Assembly: GCA_964505325.1 (NCBI GenBank)
Contig: CAZDHT010000096.1
Coordinates: 1 to 16,306, forward strand
Origin: CAZDHT01 sp964505325
GTDB lineage: Bacteria; Planctomycetota; PUPC01
Reading direction: 5' to 3'
Length of the DNA: 16,306 bases
The position numbers and the translations under genes were made by a program. Positions 6,494-15,176 of the stretch are shown in pieces (position 1 is the first letter of the stretch; each line of letters starts with the position of its first letter). The notes below the pieces were generated by a model. The model made no database searches. It was not told the DNA's origin and saw nothing but the letters and a program-made list of their open reading frames with translations.

Positions 6494-9163
6494 ATGAGAC
6501 GAGCGGCTGCGATCGCTGCGATCATGGTGCCGGCGCTGTTCCCGCTCTGCGCCGGGGCCGCGGCACCCAAGGCCAAGCCCCAACCGGGGCCGGTGACCAT
6601 CCTGGATGGGAGCAGCGTCTGGCGCGTGCTGTACTCGTGGGCCGCCACGCCGATCCAGACCAAGGACGGCGTCGCCGAGCGGCGGTTCAAGCCGAAGTGG
6701 CGCCAGCCGACCACCGAGTTCGCCGACTACCGCTTCATGACGCTCTACCCGCCGGACGGCTGGACGGCGGCGGACTTCGACGATTCGGCGTGGGCGCGGC
6801 AGCACTTCTACGCGAAGTACGTCAACGGCGAGACCGATCCCCGCGCCGGGGGCGGCGCCCAGTCGCCGTTCCTCCGCCAGCAGACCCTGCGCGGCAAGTT
6901 CACGATGACCGACCCGGCAAAGGCGCAGACGCTGCGGCTGACCGTGGGCTTCCGAGGCGGCGCGGCCGTCTATGTGAACGGCACGGAGCTGACGCGGTCG
7001 CACCTCCCGAAGGGCCAGGTGGCGCCCGGCTCGCCCGCCGAGATGTACCCGAAGAGCGTGTACCTGAAGCCGGACGGCAAGCCGTGGAACTGGTACAGCG
7101 ACCGACAGAAGGTCGGCAAGGCATCCTACGCACACCGTGTCCGGAAGATTGACGGCCTGGCCGTGCCGGCGAAGCTGCTGCGCAAGGGCACGAACGTGCT
7201 GGCGGTCGAGCTGCACGCGGCGCCGTATCCGGAGGAGTTCACGGCGCGGAAGATGCGCCCGATGTGGGCGACGTGCGGCTTGATCGAGCTCCGGCTCCAG
7301 GCCGACCGGGCCGAGGGAGTCGAGCCCAACGTGCTTCGGCCGAAGGGGCTCCAGGTGTGGAACGCCAACCTGATCGAGCACGTGCGCGACATCGATTGGG
7401 GCGATCCCCACGAGACGCTGCGGCCGATCAAGCTGGCCGGGGCGAAGAACGGGACGTACACCGGCCGCGTGATCGTAAGCAGCGACCGCGCGATCAAGGG
7501 GCTGAAGGCCGAGCTTGACACGTTGACGAGTCGCAACGACGCGAAGATTCCGGCCGAGTCGGTACGGATCAGCTACGGCGCGTTCAGCGGCGCCGGCGCG
7601 CAGGCGGGCTATCTGGTCGGGCACAACAGCGGCCTGTGGACTTGCCGTGACGACGGCCTGGTCAACGCCCCGCCCACCGCCGTGCCGGTAGCGAAGAAGA
7701 CGCTCACGCGGTGGTACCGGCCCTCGCGGATCAAGGACGGCCTGCCGCCCGCCCTGCGCGACGGCGCCGTTCAGCCGGTCTACCTCACCGTCCGCGTCCC
7801 CAAAGACACAGCCCCCGGCGAGTACCGGGGCGCCCTCACCATCACGGTCGAGGGACAAGAGCCGGTCAAGGTGCCCGTACAACTGGACGTCATCGACTGG
7901 ACCCTGCCCGACCCGAAGGACTTCACCTACTGGTTCGGCCTGATCCAGAGCCCGGAGGGGGTGGGCCTGCGGTACGGGGTGCCGCTGTGGTCAGCGAAGC
8001 ACCTCGAGCTGATGGGGAAGAGCTTCGAGTGGATCGCCCAGGTCGGCTCGAAGGTCCTGTTCATCCCCATCGGCGCAGAGGGCGAGTACGGCAACGAGCA
8101 TTCGATGGTCCTGTGGATCAAGGGGCGGGGCGGCTACACGCACGACTTCAGCCGCGTCGAGAAGTACGTCGACCTGGCGCTGAAGCACATCCGGCCGCGG
8201 TTCGTGGTGGTGGGCGTGTGGCACTTCCGCGAGTACAAGAAGGCGCCGCGAATCTCGGTGCTCGATCCGGCGACGCACAAGATCACCAACATCGACGGCC
8301 CGACGCACGGCACGCCGGAGAGCCTGGCGCTGTGGAAGCCGGTGCTGACCAAGGTGAAGGCGATCCTGGACGAGCGCGGGCTCGGCGGCGCGATGCTCTA
8401 CGGCTGGGGCTCCGACCGCTATCCGACCAAGCAGACGGCGACGGTCTTCCACACGATTCTGCCCAGCGTAGGATGGATGGCGGCGCGGCATCCGCCGCGA
8501 GGCGGCACGCACATCGCCCGCAACGGCGGGGGCGTGCCGGTGATGTACACGTCCAACGTGTGGGGCTGCGGCGATGTCCGCGACCCAGCCACACGGCGCG
8601 TCTACGGATGGAACTTCAAGTACAGCGGCGCCAAGGGCGGCTTGCGAACGTGGCTTGACCGCGGCATCTACGACCCGGCGGCGCTCGTCCGCTTTCGCGG
8701 GATGTCCGAGAACATCCTGCTCTCCGACCGGCCGGGGCAGGGGCAGATCGGGGCGGACTTCTGGCCGCCCAAGCCGGCGAAGGGCAGGCGGCCGCTGGGG
8801 TCGCTCTATAACCGCTATCCACGTTCGCGGAACGCCGGCGGCGGCAACAAGGCCTGCACCACCAATCAGTTACTCTATCCCGGCGCGGACGGCGCGGTGC
8901 CCACGCTGCGGTTCGAGAACGTCCGCGAGAACATCCAGGAGTGCGAAGCCCGCATCTTCCTGGAGAAGCTGTTGGTCGCGAAAAGGCTCCCCGCCGGCCT
9001 CGCGAAAAAATGCCAAGACATGCTGGACGAGCGGACGCGGTGGGAGCGGCTGCAGGGCGTCGGCAGCCAGGCTCACATCTCGTGGCCGTATTCCGGATGG
9101 GAGCGGCGCACGGCCAAGCTGTACCAAACAGCGGCCGAGGCCGCAAAGGCCCTCGCCAACTAG
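6494..9163 (+). CDS. Secreted jelly-roll + GH123/DUF4091-like glycoside-hydrolase-type protein (paralog 1)
   Basis: 889 residues from the 6494 start, with signal peptide 1 to about 24 (MRRAAAIAAIM...CAGAAA). Residues about 85-265 are a GH2-like sugar-binding jelly roll (PPDGWTAADFDDSAW; LRLTVGFRGGAAVYVNGTEL; LLRKGTNVLAVELH). Residues about 430-475 give the beta domain that typically precedes GH123/DUF4091-type barrels (VRVPKDTAPGEYRGALTI, then VIDWTLPD). A barrel-like region follows, and the C-terminus carries LLYPGADGAVPTLRFEN with RENIQECEAR, matching the usual DUF4091-type ending. I do not see the Asp-Glu catalytic pair expected for GH123; the equivalent strand reads YGWGSD (Asp641), which is conserved as GVGND in the paralog at 12389. 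A glycan-hydrolase-like role is inferred from fold cues only. It is colinear with the genes at 12389 and 15177, with no insert of the kind seen in the 12389 copy. Confidence 0.83.
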   Translation: MRRAAAIAAIMVPALFPLCAGAAAPKAKPQPGPVTILDGSSVWRVLYSWAATPIQTKDGVAERRFKPKWRQPTTEFADYRFMTLYPPDGWTAADFDDSAWARQHFYAKYVNGETDPRAGGGAQSPFLRQQTLRGKFTMTDPAKAQTLRLTVGFRGGAAVYVNGTELTRSHLPKGQVAPGSPAEMYPKSVYLKPDGKPWNWYSDRQKVGKASYAHRVRKIDGLAVPAKLLRKGTNVLAVELHAAPYPEEFTARKMRPMWATCGLIELRLQADRAEGVEPNVLRPKGLQVWNANLIEHVRDIDWGDPHETLRPIKLAGAKNGTYTGRVIVSSDRAIKGLKAELDTLTSRNDAKIPAESVRISYGAFSGAGAQAGYLVGHNSGLWTCRDDGLVNAPPTAVPVAKKTLTRWYRPSRIKDGLPPALRDGAVQPVYLTVRVPKDTAPGEYRGALTITVEGQEPVKVPVQLDVIDWTLPDPKDFTYWFGLIQSPEGVGLRYGVPLWSAKHLELMGKSFEWIAQVGSKVLFIPIGAEGEYGNEHSMVLWIKGRGGYTHDFSRVEKYVDLALKHIRPRFVVVGVWHFREYKKAPRISVLDPATHKITNIDGPTHGTPESLALWKPVLTKVKAILDERGLGGAMLYGWGSDRYPTKQTATVFHTILPSVGWMAARHPPRGGTHIARNGGGVPVMYTSNVWGCGDVRDPATRRVYGWNFKYSGAKGGLRTWLDRGIYDPAALVRFRGMSENILLSDRPGQGQIGADFWPPKPAKGRRPLGSLYNRYPRSRNAGGGNKACTTNQLLYPGADGAVPTLRFENVRENIQECEARIFLEKLLVAKRLPAGLAKKCQDMLDERTRWERLQGVGSQAHISWPYSGWERRTAKLYQTAAEAAKALAN

Positions 9164-9171
9164 GCAGAAGG

Positions 9172-9177
9172 AAGGAG
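9172..9177 (+). promoter_or_regulatory. Ribosome binding site that sets the GTG start at 9186
   Basis: AAGGAG sits 8 bases before a GTG at 9186, and the first residues then form a clean signal peptide (MLKTKALVLVALSLI...). The frame is open far upstream (to 8574), but that part overlaps the end of the preceding gene out of frame and is a GC-driven shadow. The true start is GTG 9186, 22 bases after the previous stop. Confidence 0.8.
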
Positions 9178-9185
9178 ACCTGAAC

Positions 9186-12100
9186 GTGCTGAAGACCAAA
9201 GCCCTTGTGCTCGTGGCCCTGTCGCTCATCTTAAGCCCCGCCCTGGCAGCCGCCCCACCGTCGGATTGGCTCAAGATCGATGGCAAAGCCCCGGAGTGGA
9301 CCAAGCAGACGGCCAAGTGCCGCGAACTGCTCGCGAAGCTGAAGCTCGACGACCCGAAGGTCGCCCGCTACGTGCCCAAGATCAAGGCCGATTGCGCCAT
9401 GCTCCGCAAGCACAAGGGCGGCTTCAACTGGCGCACCGTCACCGGCGTCCAGTTCCTCGAAAACATGCTCGCCGATCTGGCGGACGGAAAGGTCCCGAAC
9501 ATCCGCTACCGCGGGGTGGGCGTGGCGGTCGCGTACTGGTCGGACCTGATGCAGCGGATCGAGGCGATCTGGGTCCACGTCCCGCCCAGCTACGACCCGG
9601 ACAAGTCGTATCAGCTCTTCCTCTGCCACAAGTCGGGCGGCGGGATCCACTTTAAGAACGGGAAGGCCCACGGTGGCTACCGGCCGACCGCCGAGGTCGC
9701 CAACAAGTTCGATACGTTCTTCGCATGGAGCAGTCTCTACTACGGCGTGAAGGGCCGGATGTGCGCCGCCGACGAGGTGATCGAGGCGATCCCCGCGATC
9801 TGCCGGGCGTTCTCGGTCGATCCCGACCGCATCTTCACCACCGGCTACTCCGACGGCGGCTTCACGAACATCTGGCTCGGCGCGTACTATCCGCACCTGT
9901 TCGCCGGCATCGCGCCGGGCGTCGCCAACTGGCAGTACAGCAACGTCAGTCAGGTCGGCCTGCTGAACATCCCGGTGCTCGCCGTCGACGGCTGGGGCGA
10001 CGGCGGCTACAACCGGCTGAACTTTGTCCGGTTCCACACGCTCGACACGATGGGCGGCGACGTTGCCGGCCTGTGGAGCCACCAGGGCCACTCCTACGCC
10101 CACTTCGAGAAGCTGCCGACCATCAGCAAGACGCTCGCCTGGGCCAAGACCAGGCGGCGAAACCTGTGGCCGAAGCGCGTCCGCTATGCGACGTGGGACG
10201 TGACGTGGCACCGCGCATACTGGTTCACCATCCAGCGTTTCGCCGAGCCGTGCCTGCCCGCGCAGATCGACGCGCAGGTGAAAGGGAACCGCATCGAGGT
10301 CAAGGCGTGGAACGTCGCCGCGTACAAGCTCGCGCTCGGCGACAAGCTGGTCGATCCGAAGCAGGACGTGACCGTGGTGACCAACGGGAAGCAGAGCTAC
10401 GCCGGGCCGTTCAAGGCGGAGCTACTGATCGAGTTGGAGCCAAAGCCGGAGGGCAAGTACGTCAAGGACGCCGATATGCCCGGCGGCATCGGCTGCCAGA
10501 TCGTACGGAGCTGGTACGGTGCGAAGCGCGAGCGCGGCGGGCTCCGCATCCCCGGCCGCGCCTGGCTGCGAGTGCGGCCGACCGGCGGCGACGCCAAAAC
10601 CAAGGACCGGCTCAAGGATTGGGCCGGGAAGTGGTGCAAGGACGACACCGCCGTCAGTGCGAAGGATATCGCCACGAAGAGCCTGCTCCTCTTCGGCGGG
10701 CCCGATGTTAACAAGGTGACGGCGAAGATCGCCGCCGAGCTGCCCGTCAAGTTCGGCAAGGGCACGTTCACCGTCGGCGACACGGTCTACGACCGGCCAA
10801 ACCAGTACGTCAAGCTCATCCACCCCAACCCGCTCAACCCGAAGAAGTATGTGATCGTGTACGCGTTCAACGACGCGGCGACGGCGGCGAAGGGGAAGTT
10901 CGCCAACCTCACCGGCGAGAGCGCCTGGACGTTCCGCAAGGGTGACTGCATGGTGTTCAATGCTCCGCGGGCGGAGCGGAAGTGGGGCGTCGCGCTCGGC
11001 GGCCGATACGCCGGCATCGACTTCTACATCTTCGACAGCGCGTGGAAGCCGACGAAGCGCCCGACCCTCGGCACGCTCTCCGCGCCGTTTGACTACACGC
11101 AGATTCTCCGCCTCCGCGCCGACGCCGTCCGCGAGGCGACCGGCGCCGACGTCGGCCTCGTCTGGGGATACACCCCCGGCTACCTCCGCTGGCAGCAGCA
11201 TCTCGACGCCGGGCCGGTCACCCTCCACGACCTCGCCCGCACCGACACCCTGCCCGAGTACATCCAGCTCTGCGAGGTCAAGGGCAGCGGGCTGTACTCG
11301 GTCAACGACCGCGGACGGAAGGTCGGCGCCCTGCTCGGCGCGCCCACCGCGACGATGGCCGTCAAGGACGTCGATCCGAAGAAGACCTACGTGATGGCCA
11401 CGAACTACCACGGCACGCCCGCCTACGGCGCTGAGCCGAGGCGGATGCCCGATCCGTTCTACTTCGACAGCATCGACGCGTTCCTCGCCGGCAAGCACGT
11501 CAGCGTGCCGGTGCGGAAGCTGCGGCAGATCCCGCTCACCGTGAACGAGGCGGTGGCCGCGTACATCAAGAAACGTGGCAGGGTCGCCCCGCGGCCGGTC
11601 AGCGGCGACCTGACCCGGTACCTGATGAACCCCGAGGCGAACGAGTTCGGGGACTTCGACTGGCTGCATCTTGGGATGAACGTCACGTGGAAGCGGCCCA
11701 GCGGGCGGCGTGAACGCGCTCGGTACACGCTGGCGCTCGGGCTGCGCGCCGCTAGCGTCAAGGCGTCGCCGCTCAAGGGCGGCAAGCTGTTCCGCGAGTT
11801 CAAAGCCGGCCAGTCGGTCGGCTTTGCCGGGCTGGACAAGAAGCTGCCGGTCACGCTGGCAGTGTCGGAGCGGACGGTGAACATCGCGCCGAAGGACGGT
11901 ACGTTCCGGGTGACCGATGCGGACAATGCTCCGGTTCAGTGCCGCGTGGTGGCGTTTACGTTGAAGAACACCGGTGCGGACGGCGTGACCGGCACGGTCG
12001 CGTTGTGCCCGATGCAGATGGACCGCATCGGCGGGCGGGTGTGGCCGGAGAGGCCGAGCTACGGTCGGCCGCTCAAGGGCTCGCTCTGCGGGATGCGCTG

Positions 12101-12392
12101 GACGGTCGGCCCCTACCGCAAGCCGCCGGTTCACCAAAAGGCCGTGCTGTTTTTCTTCGGCAAGCCCGGCGGCAAGGCGGACGTGCGGACGATGCCCAAC
12201 GTCGGCTTCAACTTCGGCCTCGTCGGCGTGACCCGGCCGATCACAGTCAAGGCCGGCGAGACGGCCACCGTGCCGCTGCTGATCGTGCAGGCCGACCGGT
12301 CGGCCAAGGACCCGGAGATCAAGCTGGACGCGGTCCTCGAGGCGCTGCGGGACGACATCAACGCGAGACTCATCGGAGAGAACACCAAGTGA
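9186..12392 (+). CDS. Secreted alpha/beta-hydrolase fused to a 5'-nucleotidase C-terminal-like domain
   Basis: 1068 residues from GTG 9186, with signal peptide 1 to about 23 (ends LAAA). Residues about 105-330 are an alpha/beta-hydrolase: VHVPPSYDPDKSYQLFL opens the fold, DPDRIFTTGYSDGGF carries the nucleophile Ser222, VLAVDGWGDGG offers Asp268/Asp272, and HQGHSYAHF offers His302 as probable catalytic His. Residues about 350-570 hold a beta segment (NRIEVKAWNV) and an LLLFGGPDVNKV...HPNPLNPKKYVIVY region that recurs in secreted esterase/peptidase-like proteins. Residues about 635-805 resemble the 5'-nucleotidase C-terminal domain: REATGADVGLVWG (649 on), AGPVTLHDL, VKGSGLYSV, DPKKTYVMATNYHG, NEAVAAYIKKRGRV. 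No metallophosphatase domain precedes it, so nucleotidase activity is not expected. The last 260 residues are beta-rich and unassigned. It is probably an esterase acting outside the cytoplasm. Its stop overlaps the next start. Confidence 0.85.
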   Translation: MLKTKALVLVALSLILSPALAAAPPSDWLKIDGKAPEWTKQTAKCRELLAKLKLDDPKVARYVPKIKADCAMLRKHKGGFNWRTVTGVQFLENMLADLADGKVPNIRYRGVGVAVAYWSDLMQRIEAIWVHVPPSYDPDKSYQLFLCHKSGGGIHFKNGKAHGGYRPTAEVANKFDTFFAWSSLYYGVKGRMCAADEVIEAIPAICRAFSVDPDRIFTTGYSDGGFTNIWLGAYYPHLFAGIAPGVANWQYSNVSQVGLLNIPVLAVDGWGDGGYNRLNFVRFHTLDTMGGDVAGLWSHQGHSYAHFEKLPTISKTLAWAKTRRRNLWPKRVRYATWDVTWHRAYWFTIQRFAEPCLPAQIDAQVKGNRIEVKAWNVAAYKLALGDKLVDPKQDVTVVTNGKQSYAGPFKAELLIELEPKPEGKYVKDADMPGGIGCQIVRSWYGAKRERGGLRIPGRAWLRVRPTGGDAKTKDRLKDWAGKWCKDDTAVSAKDIATKSLLLFGGPDVNKVTAKIAAELPVKFGKGTFTVGDTVYDRPNQYVKLIHPNPLNPKKYVIVYAFNDAATAAKGKFANLTGESAWTFRKGDCMVFNAPRAERKWGVALGGRYAGIDFYIFDSAWKPTKRPTLGTLSAPFDYTQILRLRADAVREATGADVGLVWGYTPGYLRWQQHLDAGPVTLHDLARTDTLPEYIQLCEVKGSGLYSVNDRGRKVGALLGAPTATMAVKDVDPKKTYVMATNYHGTPAYGAEPRRMPDPFYFDSIDAFLAGKHVSVPVRKLRQIPLTVNEAVAAYIKKRGRVAPRPVSGDLTRYLMNPEANEFGDFDWLHLGMNVTWKRPSGRRERARYTLALGLRAASVKASPLKGGKLFREFKAGQSVGFAGLDKKLPVTLAVSERTVNIAPKDGTFRVTDADNAPVQCRVVAFTLKNTGADGVTGTVALCPMQMDRIGGRVWPERPSYGRPLKGSLCGMRWTVGPYRKPPVHQKAVLFFFGKPGGKADVRTMPNVGFNFGLVGVTRPITVKAGETATVPLLIVQADRSAKDPEIKLDAVLEALRDDINARLIGENTK
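12375..12380 (+). promoter_or_regulatory. Ribosome binding site for the overlapping GTG start at 12389
   Basis: GGAGAG lies 8 bases before GTG 12389, which overlaps the TGA stop of the previous gene (GTGA, a 4-base overlap). Translation from here opens with a signal peptide. The arrangement suggests translational coupling. The frame is open upstream to 11939, but that stretch is a shadow of the preceding gene. Confidence 0.75.
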
Positions 12393-15166
12393 CCCGACGG
12401 CTCATCCTCACCACCGTGCTCCTCGCCGCGGCGACGACGCCCCTGTTCGCGGGCGAGCTGATCGCGCTCAGCGCCGGCTGCCACTGGCGCAAGCACTACA
12501 CGTTCTTCCCGCCGCGGCTCACCGTGGCCGCGGCGAAAGAGAAGGGCATCCCGACTGACCCGGCGTCGCGGGCGAAGGCGCTGGCCGGGCAGGTGCGGTC
12601 CGGCCTCCACACCCCGCCGCCGCCGGACGGCTGGACCCGGCCGGAGTTCGACGATGCGCACTGGTTCGGCGGAAGCGGGGTCGGCTTCACGACCGGCGAC
12701 GGCCGCGCCCCCGCCGGCTGGCCGCTGTTTCAGGTCCGCGGCTGCCACGCCGGGACCGTCGAGGTCGGCCTGATCGTCATGCGCGGCCGGTTCCGCGTCG
12801 AGGACCCGGCCAAGGTCAAGAGGCTCCGCCTGTCCGTTACCTACCGGGGCGGGTTCGTCGCCTACCTGAACGGGCGCGAGATCGCACGGCCCTCGATGCC
12901 CAAGGGCAAGGTCCACCCCGACACGCCGGCCGGGCCGTATCCCCTGGACGCCTTCCTGGCGCCGGGCGAAAAAGGCAAGCGCCACCCGCTCCACTGGTGG
13001 AACCACCAGAAGAAAGAGTTCCATCCACACTGGAAGGCCCGCGAACGCAGCGCCGGCCCGATCGCCATCAAGCCCGGCCTGCTGCGGAAGGGCGTCAACG
13101 TTCTCGCGCTCGAATTCCACCGCACCGACTATCCGATCGAGTGCACGAGGAAGAAGGTCGGGCTGTGCTTCGCCACGCTGGGGCTGGTCGAGTTGCTCCT
13201 CAAAGCCGACACACCGGCCGACAACATCGTCGCGTCGGACCGGCGGCCGCCCGGCCTCCAGCTCTGGAATGCGGACCCGTGGGCCTCCGTCTCCGACACC
13301 GGCTACGGCAATCCGCTCGAGCCGTTGCGGCCGGTCCGGATCGCCGCGGCGCGCAACGGCAGCTTCTCCGGCAAGGTCGTGGTCGGCTCGACCCAGCCCA
13401 TCGAAGAGTTGAAGACAACGATGGTGCCGCTCAAGTCGAAGGCGGGGGCGATCCAAACGGAACACATCCGCGTCCGCTTCGCCGCGCTGAACCCGCTGCA
13501 CCGCGGGGGCCGCTTCTCGCGGGTGAACGGGATCGGCGGAACGCGATTCGACCGGCTGCTCGACGCGCCGCCCGCGAAGGTCGAGCCGACGACAATCGCG
13601 AAGGCGACCGGCGCCCAGGCGACCATCCGCAACGCCTACGGCCTGCCGCTGGAGGTCCGCAACGGCGCCGTCATCCCGGTCTGGATCACCGTCCGCGTTC
13701 CCAAGGACGCGCCCGCCGGCGATTACACAGGCACGCTGACCATCGCCGCCAAGGGCGTCCGACCCGTGCTCGTGCCCGTTCATCTCTCCGTCGCCGACTG
13801 GACCCTGCCGGACCTGAAAGACTACGTCACGCTCATCTTCATCTACCAGTCGCCCGAGACGCTGGCCCGCTACTACAAGGTCGCCATGTGGTCGGAGGCG
13901 CACTGGAAGCTGATCGAGAAGTCGCTCGCCCTGATGGGCGGGATCGGGAACATCGGCCTCATCTTCCCCTTCACCGCCGAATCATGCCACGGCAACCCCG
14001 AGACGATGGTCCACTGGATTCCGAAGGGCGGCCCTTCGGCAAGCTCAGGGCAGGCGGCGTACGACTGCGACTGGACGAACTTCGACCGCTACCTCAAGAT
14101 CGCGATGAAGTATCATCATGCGTCCCGACTCAAGGTCGTGGCGATCAATGTCTGGGGCAACGAAGTCCGGCCTTCCCGGCACACCGGAAAGATGCACGGG
14201 GCCTTGGTCACGGCCAAGGACCCGAAGACCGGGAAGCGGACCAACATCAAGGTCCCCGCGTACGGCACCGCCGCGTGCGAGGCGTTCTGGCGCCCGGTCC
14301 TGCTGGCGATCAAGGAGCGGCTCAAGGCGTATGGGCTCGACGGCAAGCTGATGCTGGGCGTGGGGAACGACTCGTCGCCCTCGTGGGACCAGGTGGCCAT
14401 GTTCCGCCGCATCCTGCCGGGCGCGCCGTGGTTCCGCGAGTCGCACTATAACGCCTGGGGCTTCCGCTACGACGCGAAGGACCGGCGCAAGACCGTCCCG
14501 GTGGGGTGCAACTCCATTGTATGGGGCGGCGCCGTCAACGACCCAAAACGACGCCGCCTCTACGGCTGGAGATACGACCGCCGGCACCTGGTCCTGAACT
14601 TCAACCGCCCCGGCGCCAGCAGCCTGATCCTCACCGGCTTTCCGCCGCCCTGGTCGTACCGGATGTGGATGGAGAGCACCATCGCGTGCGGACGGAACGG
14701 CAACGGCCGCGTGGGCGGCGACTACTGGAACCTCGGCGTCAGCCTGCACAAGCTCTGGAAGGGTCGCGTCAGCAGCGAGGCCGGCGGCGGCTCGCGCGGC
14801 ACGCTGTTCGGCAGTTACCCGCAGTCGAGCGTCGGACAAACCGGCCTCGGCAACAACACCACCGACCTGTTCGCGCCCGGCCCGGACGGCCCGGTGACCA
14901 CGGTGCGGTTCGAGAACGCCCGCGAGGGGAACCAGGAGGCCGAGGCGCGCGCCTTTGTCGAGAAAGCGCTCTTGGCCAAGACCCTGCCGGCGGAGCTGGC
15001 GACGCGGTGCCAGGCGCTGCTCGACGAGCGGACCAACGTGCTCCGGCTCAAGGGGTACGCCGCCACCTGGCGCCGGAGCAACCGCCGCCTCTTCGCTCTG
15101 GCCGGTGAGGTGGCCAAGGCGCCCAGGATCGAGCCGCCCAAGGACAAGCCGGGCCCCAGGAAGTGA
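12389..15166 (+). CDS. Secreted jelly-roll + GH123/DUF4091-like protein (paralog 2)
   Basis: 925 residues from GTG 12389, with signal peptide MTRRLILTTVLLAA...LFAG (1 to about 22). Colinear with the protein at 6494: jelly roll (PPPPDGWTRPEFDDAHW; LRLSVTYRGGFVAYLNGREI; LLRKGVNVLALEFH), beta domain at about 431-475 (VRVPKDAPAGDYTGTLTI, then VADWTLPD), barrel-like region with GVGND (Asp661), and the C-terminal LFAPGPDGPVTTVRFEN with REGNQEAEAR. No canonical GH123 Asp-Glu pair is seen. Between WIPKGG and YDCDW it carries 8 extra residues (PSASSGQA) that the paralog lacks and that are encoded by a palindromic repeat. An FFPP motif near the N-terminus is shared with the third copy downstream. Export is likely; the catalytic role is unproven. 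Fourfold-degenerate positions are strongly G/C, as in its neighbours. Confidence 0.83.
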   Translation: MTRRLILTTVLLAAATTPLFAGELIALSAGCHWRKHYTFFPPRLTVAAAKEKGIPTDPASRAKALAGQVRSGLHTPPPPDGWTRPEFDDAHWFGGSGVGFTTGDGRAPAGWPLFQVRGCHAGTVEVGLIVMRGRFRVEDPAKVKRLRLSVTYRGGFVAYLNGREIARPSMPKGKVHPDTPAGPYPLDAFLAPGEKGKRHPLHWWNHQKKEFHPHWKARERSAGPIAIKPGLLRKGVNVLALEFHRTDYPIECTRKKVGLCFATLGLVELLLKADTPADNIVASDRRPPGLQLWNADPWASVSDTGYGNPLEPLRPVRIAAARNGSFSGKVVVGSTQPIEELKTTMVPLKSKAGAIQTEHIRVRFAALNPLHRGGRFSRVNGIGGTRFDRLLDAPPAKVEPTTIAKATGAQATIRNAYGLPLEVRNGAVIPVWITVRVPKDAPAGDYTGTLTIAAKGVRPVLVPVHLSVADWTLPDLKDYVTLIFIYQSPETLARYYKVAMWSEAHWKLIEKSLALMGGIGNIGLIFPFTAESCHGNPETMVHWIPKGGPSASSGQAAYDCDWTNFDRYLKIAMKYHHASRLKVVAINVWGNEVRPSRHTGKMHGALVTAKDPKTGKRTNIKVPAYGTAACEAFWRPVLLAIKERLKAYGLDGKLMLGVGNDSSPSWDQVAMFRRILPGAPWFRESHYNAWGFRYDAKDRRKTVPVGCNSIVWGGAVNDPKRRRLYGWRYDRRHLVLNFNRPGASSLILTGFPPPWSYRMWMESTIACGRNGNGRVGGDYWNLGVSLHKLWKGRVSSEAGGGSRGTLFGSYPQSSVGQTGLGNNTTDLFAPGPDGPVTTVRFENAREGNQEAEARAFVEKALLAKTLPAELATRCQALLDERTNVLRLKGYAATWRRSNRRLFALAGEVAKAPRIEPPKDKPGPRK
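14031..14055. repeat. Palindromic intragenic repeat inserted in the paralog 2 gene
   Basis: GCCCT at 14031-14035 pairs with AGGGC at 14047-14051 around the TTCGGCAAGCTC core. Translated in frame it gives PSASSGQA, a peptide typical of this repeat family. The paralogous protein at 6494 runs from WIKGRGGY into the next helix with 8 fewer residues, which equals 24 bases, about the length of the element. It shares 16 of 21 bases with 421-441 in the GH4 gene. Confidence 0.82.
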
Positions 15167-15176
15167 GCGCGCCCGA

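Noticed and set aside
8574..9185. N-terminal extension of the 9186 gene
   Set aside because: The upstream open frame overlaps the previous gene out of frame, has low-complexity Arg/Ser/Pro composition, and sits before a clear ribosome site and signal peptide.
11939..12388. N-terminal extension of the 12389 gene
   Set aside because: It overlaps the preceding gene in another frame, with Arg/Gly/Asp-rich shadow composition. GTG 12389 with GGAGAG upstream and a signal peptide is the better start.
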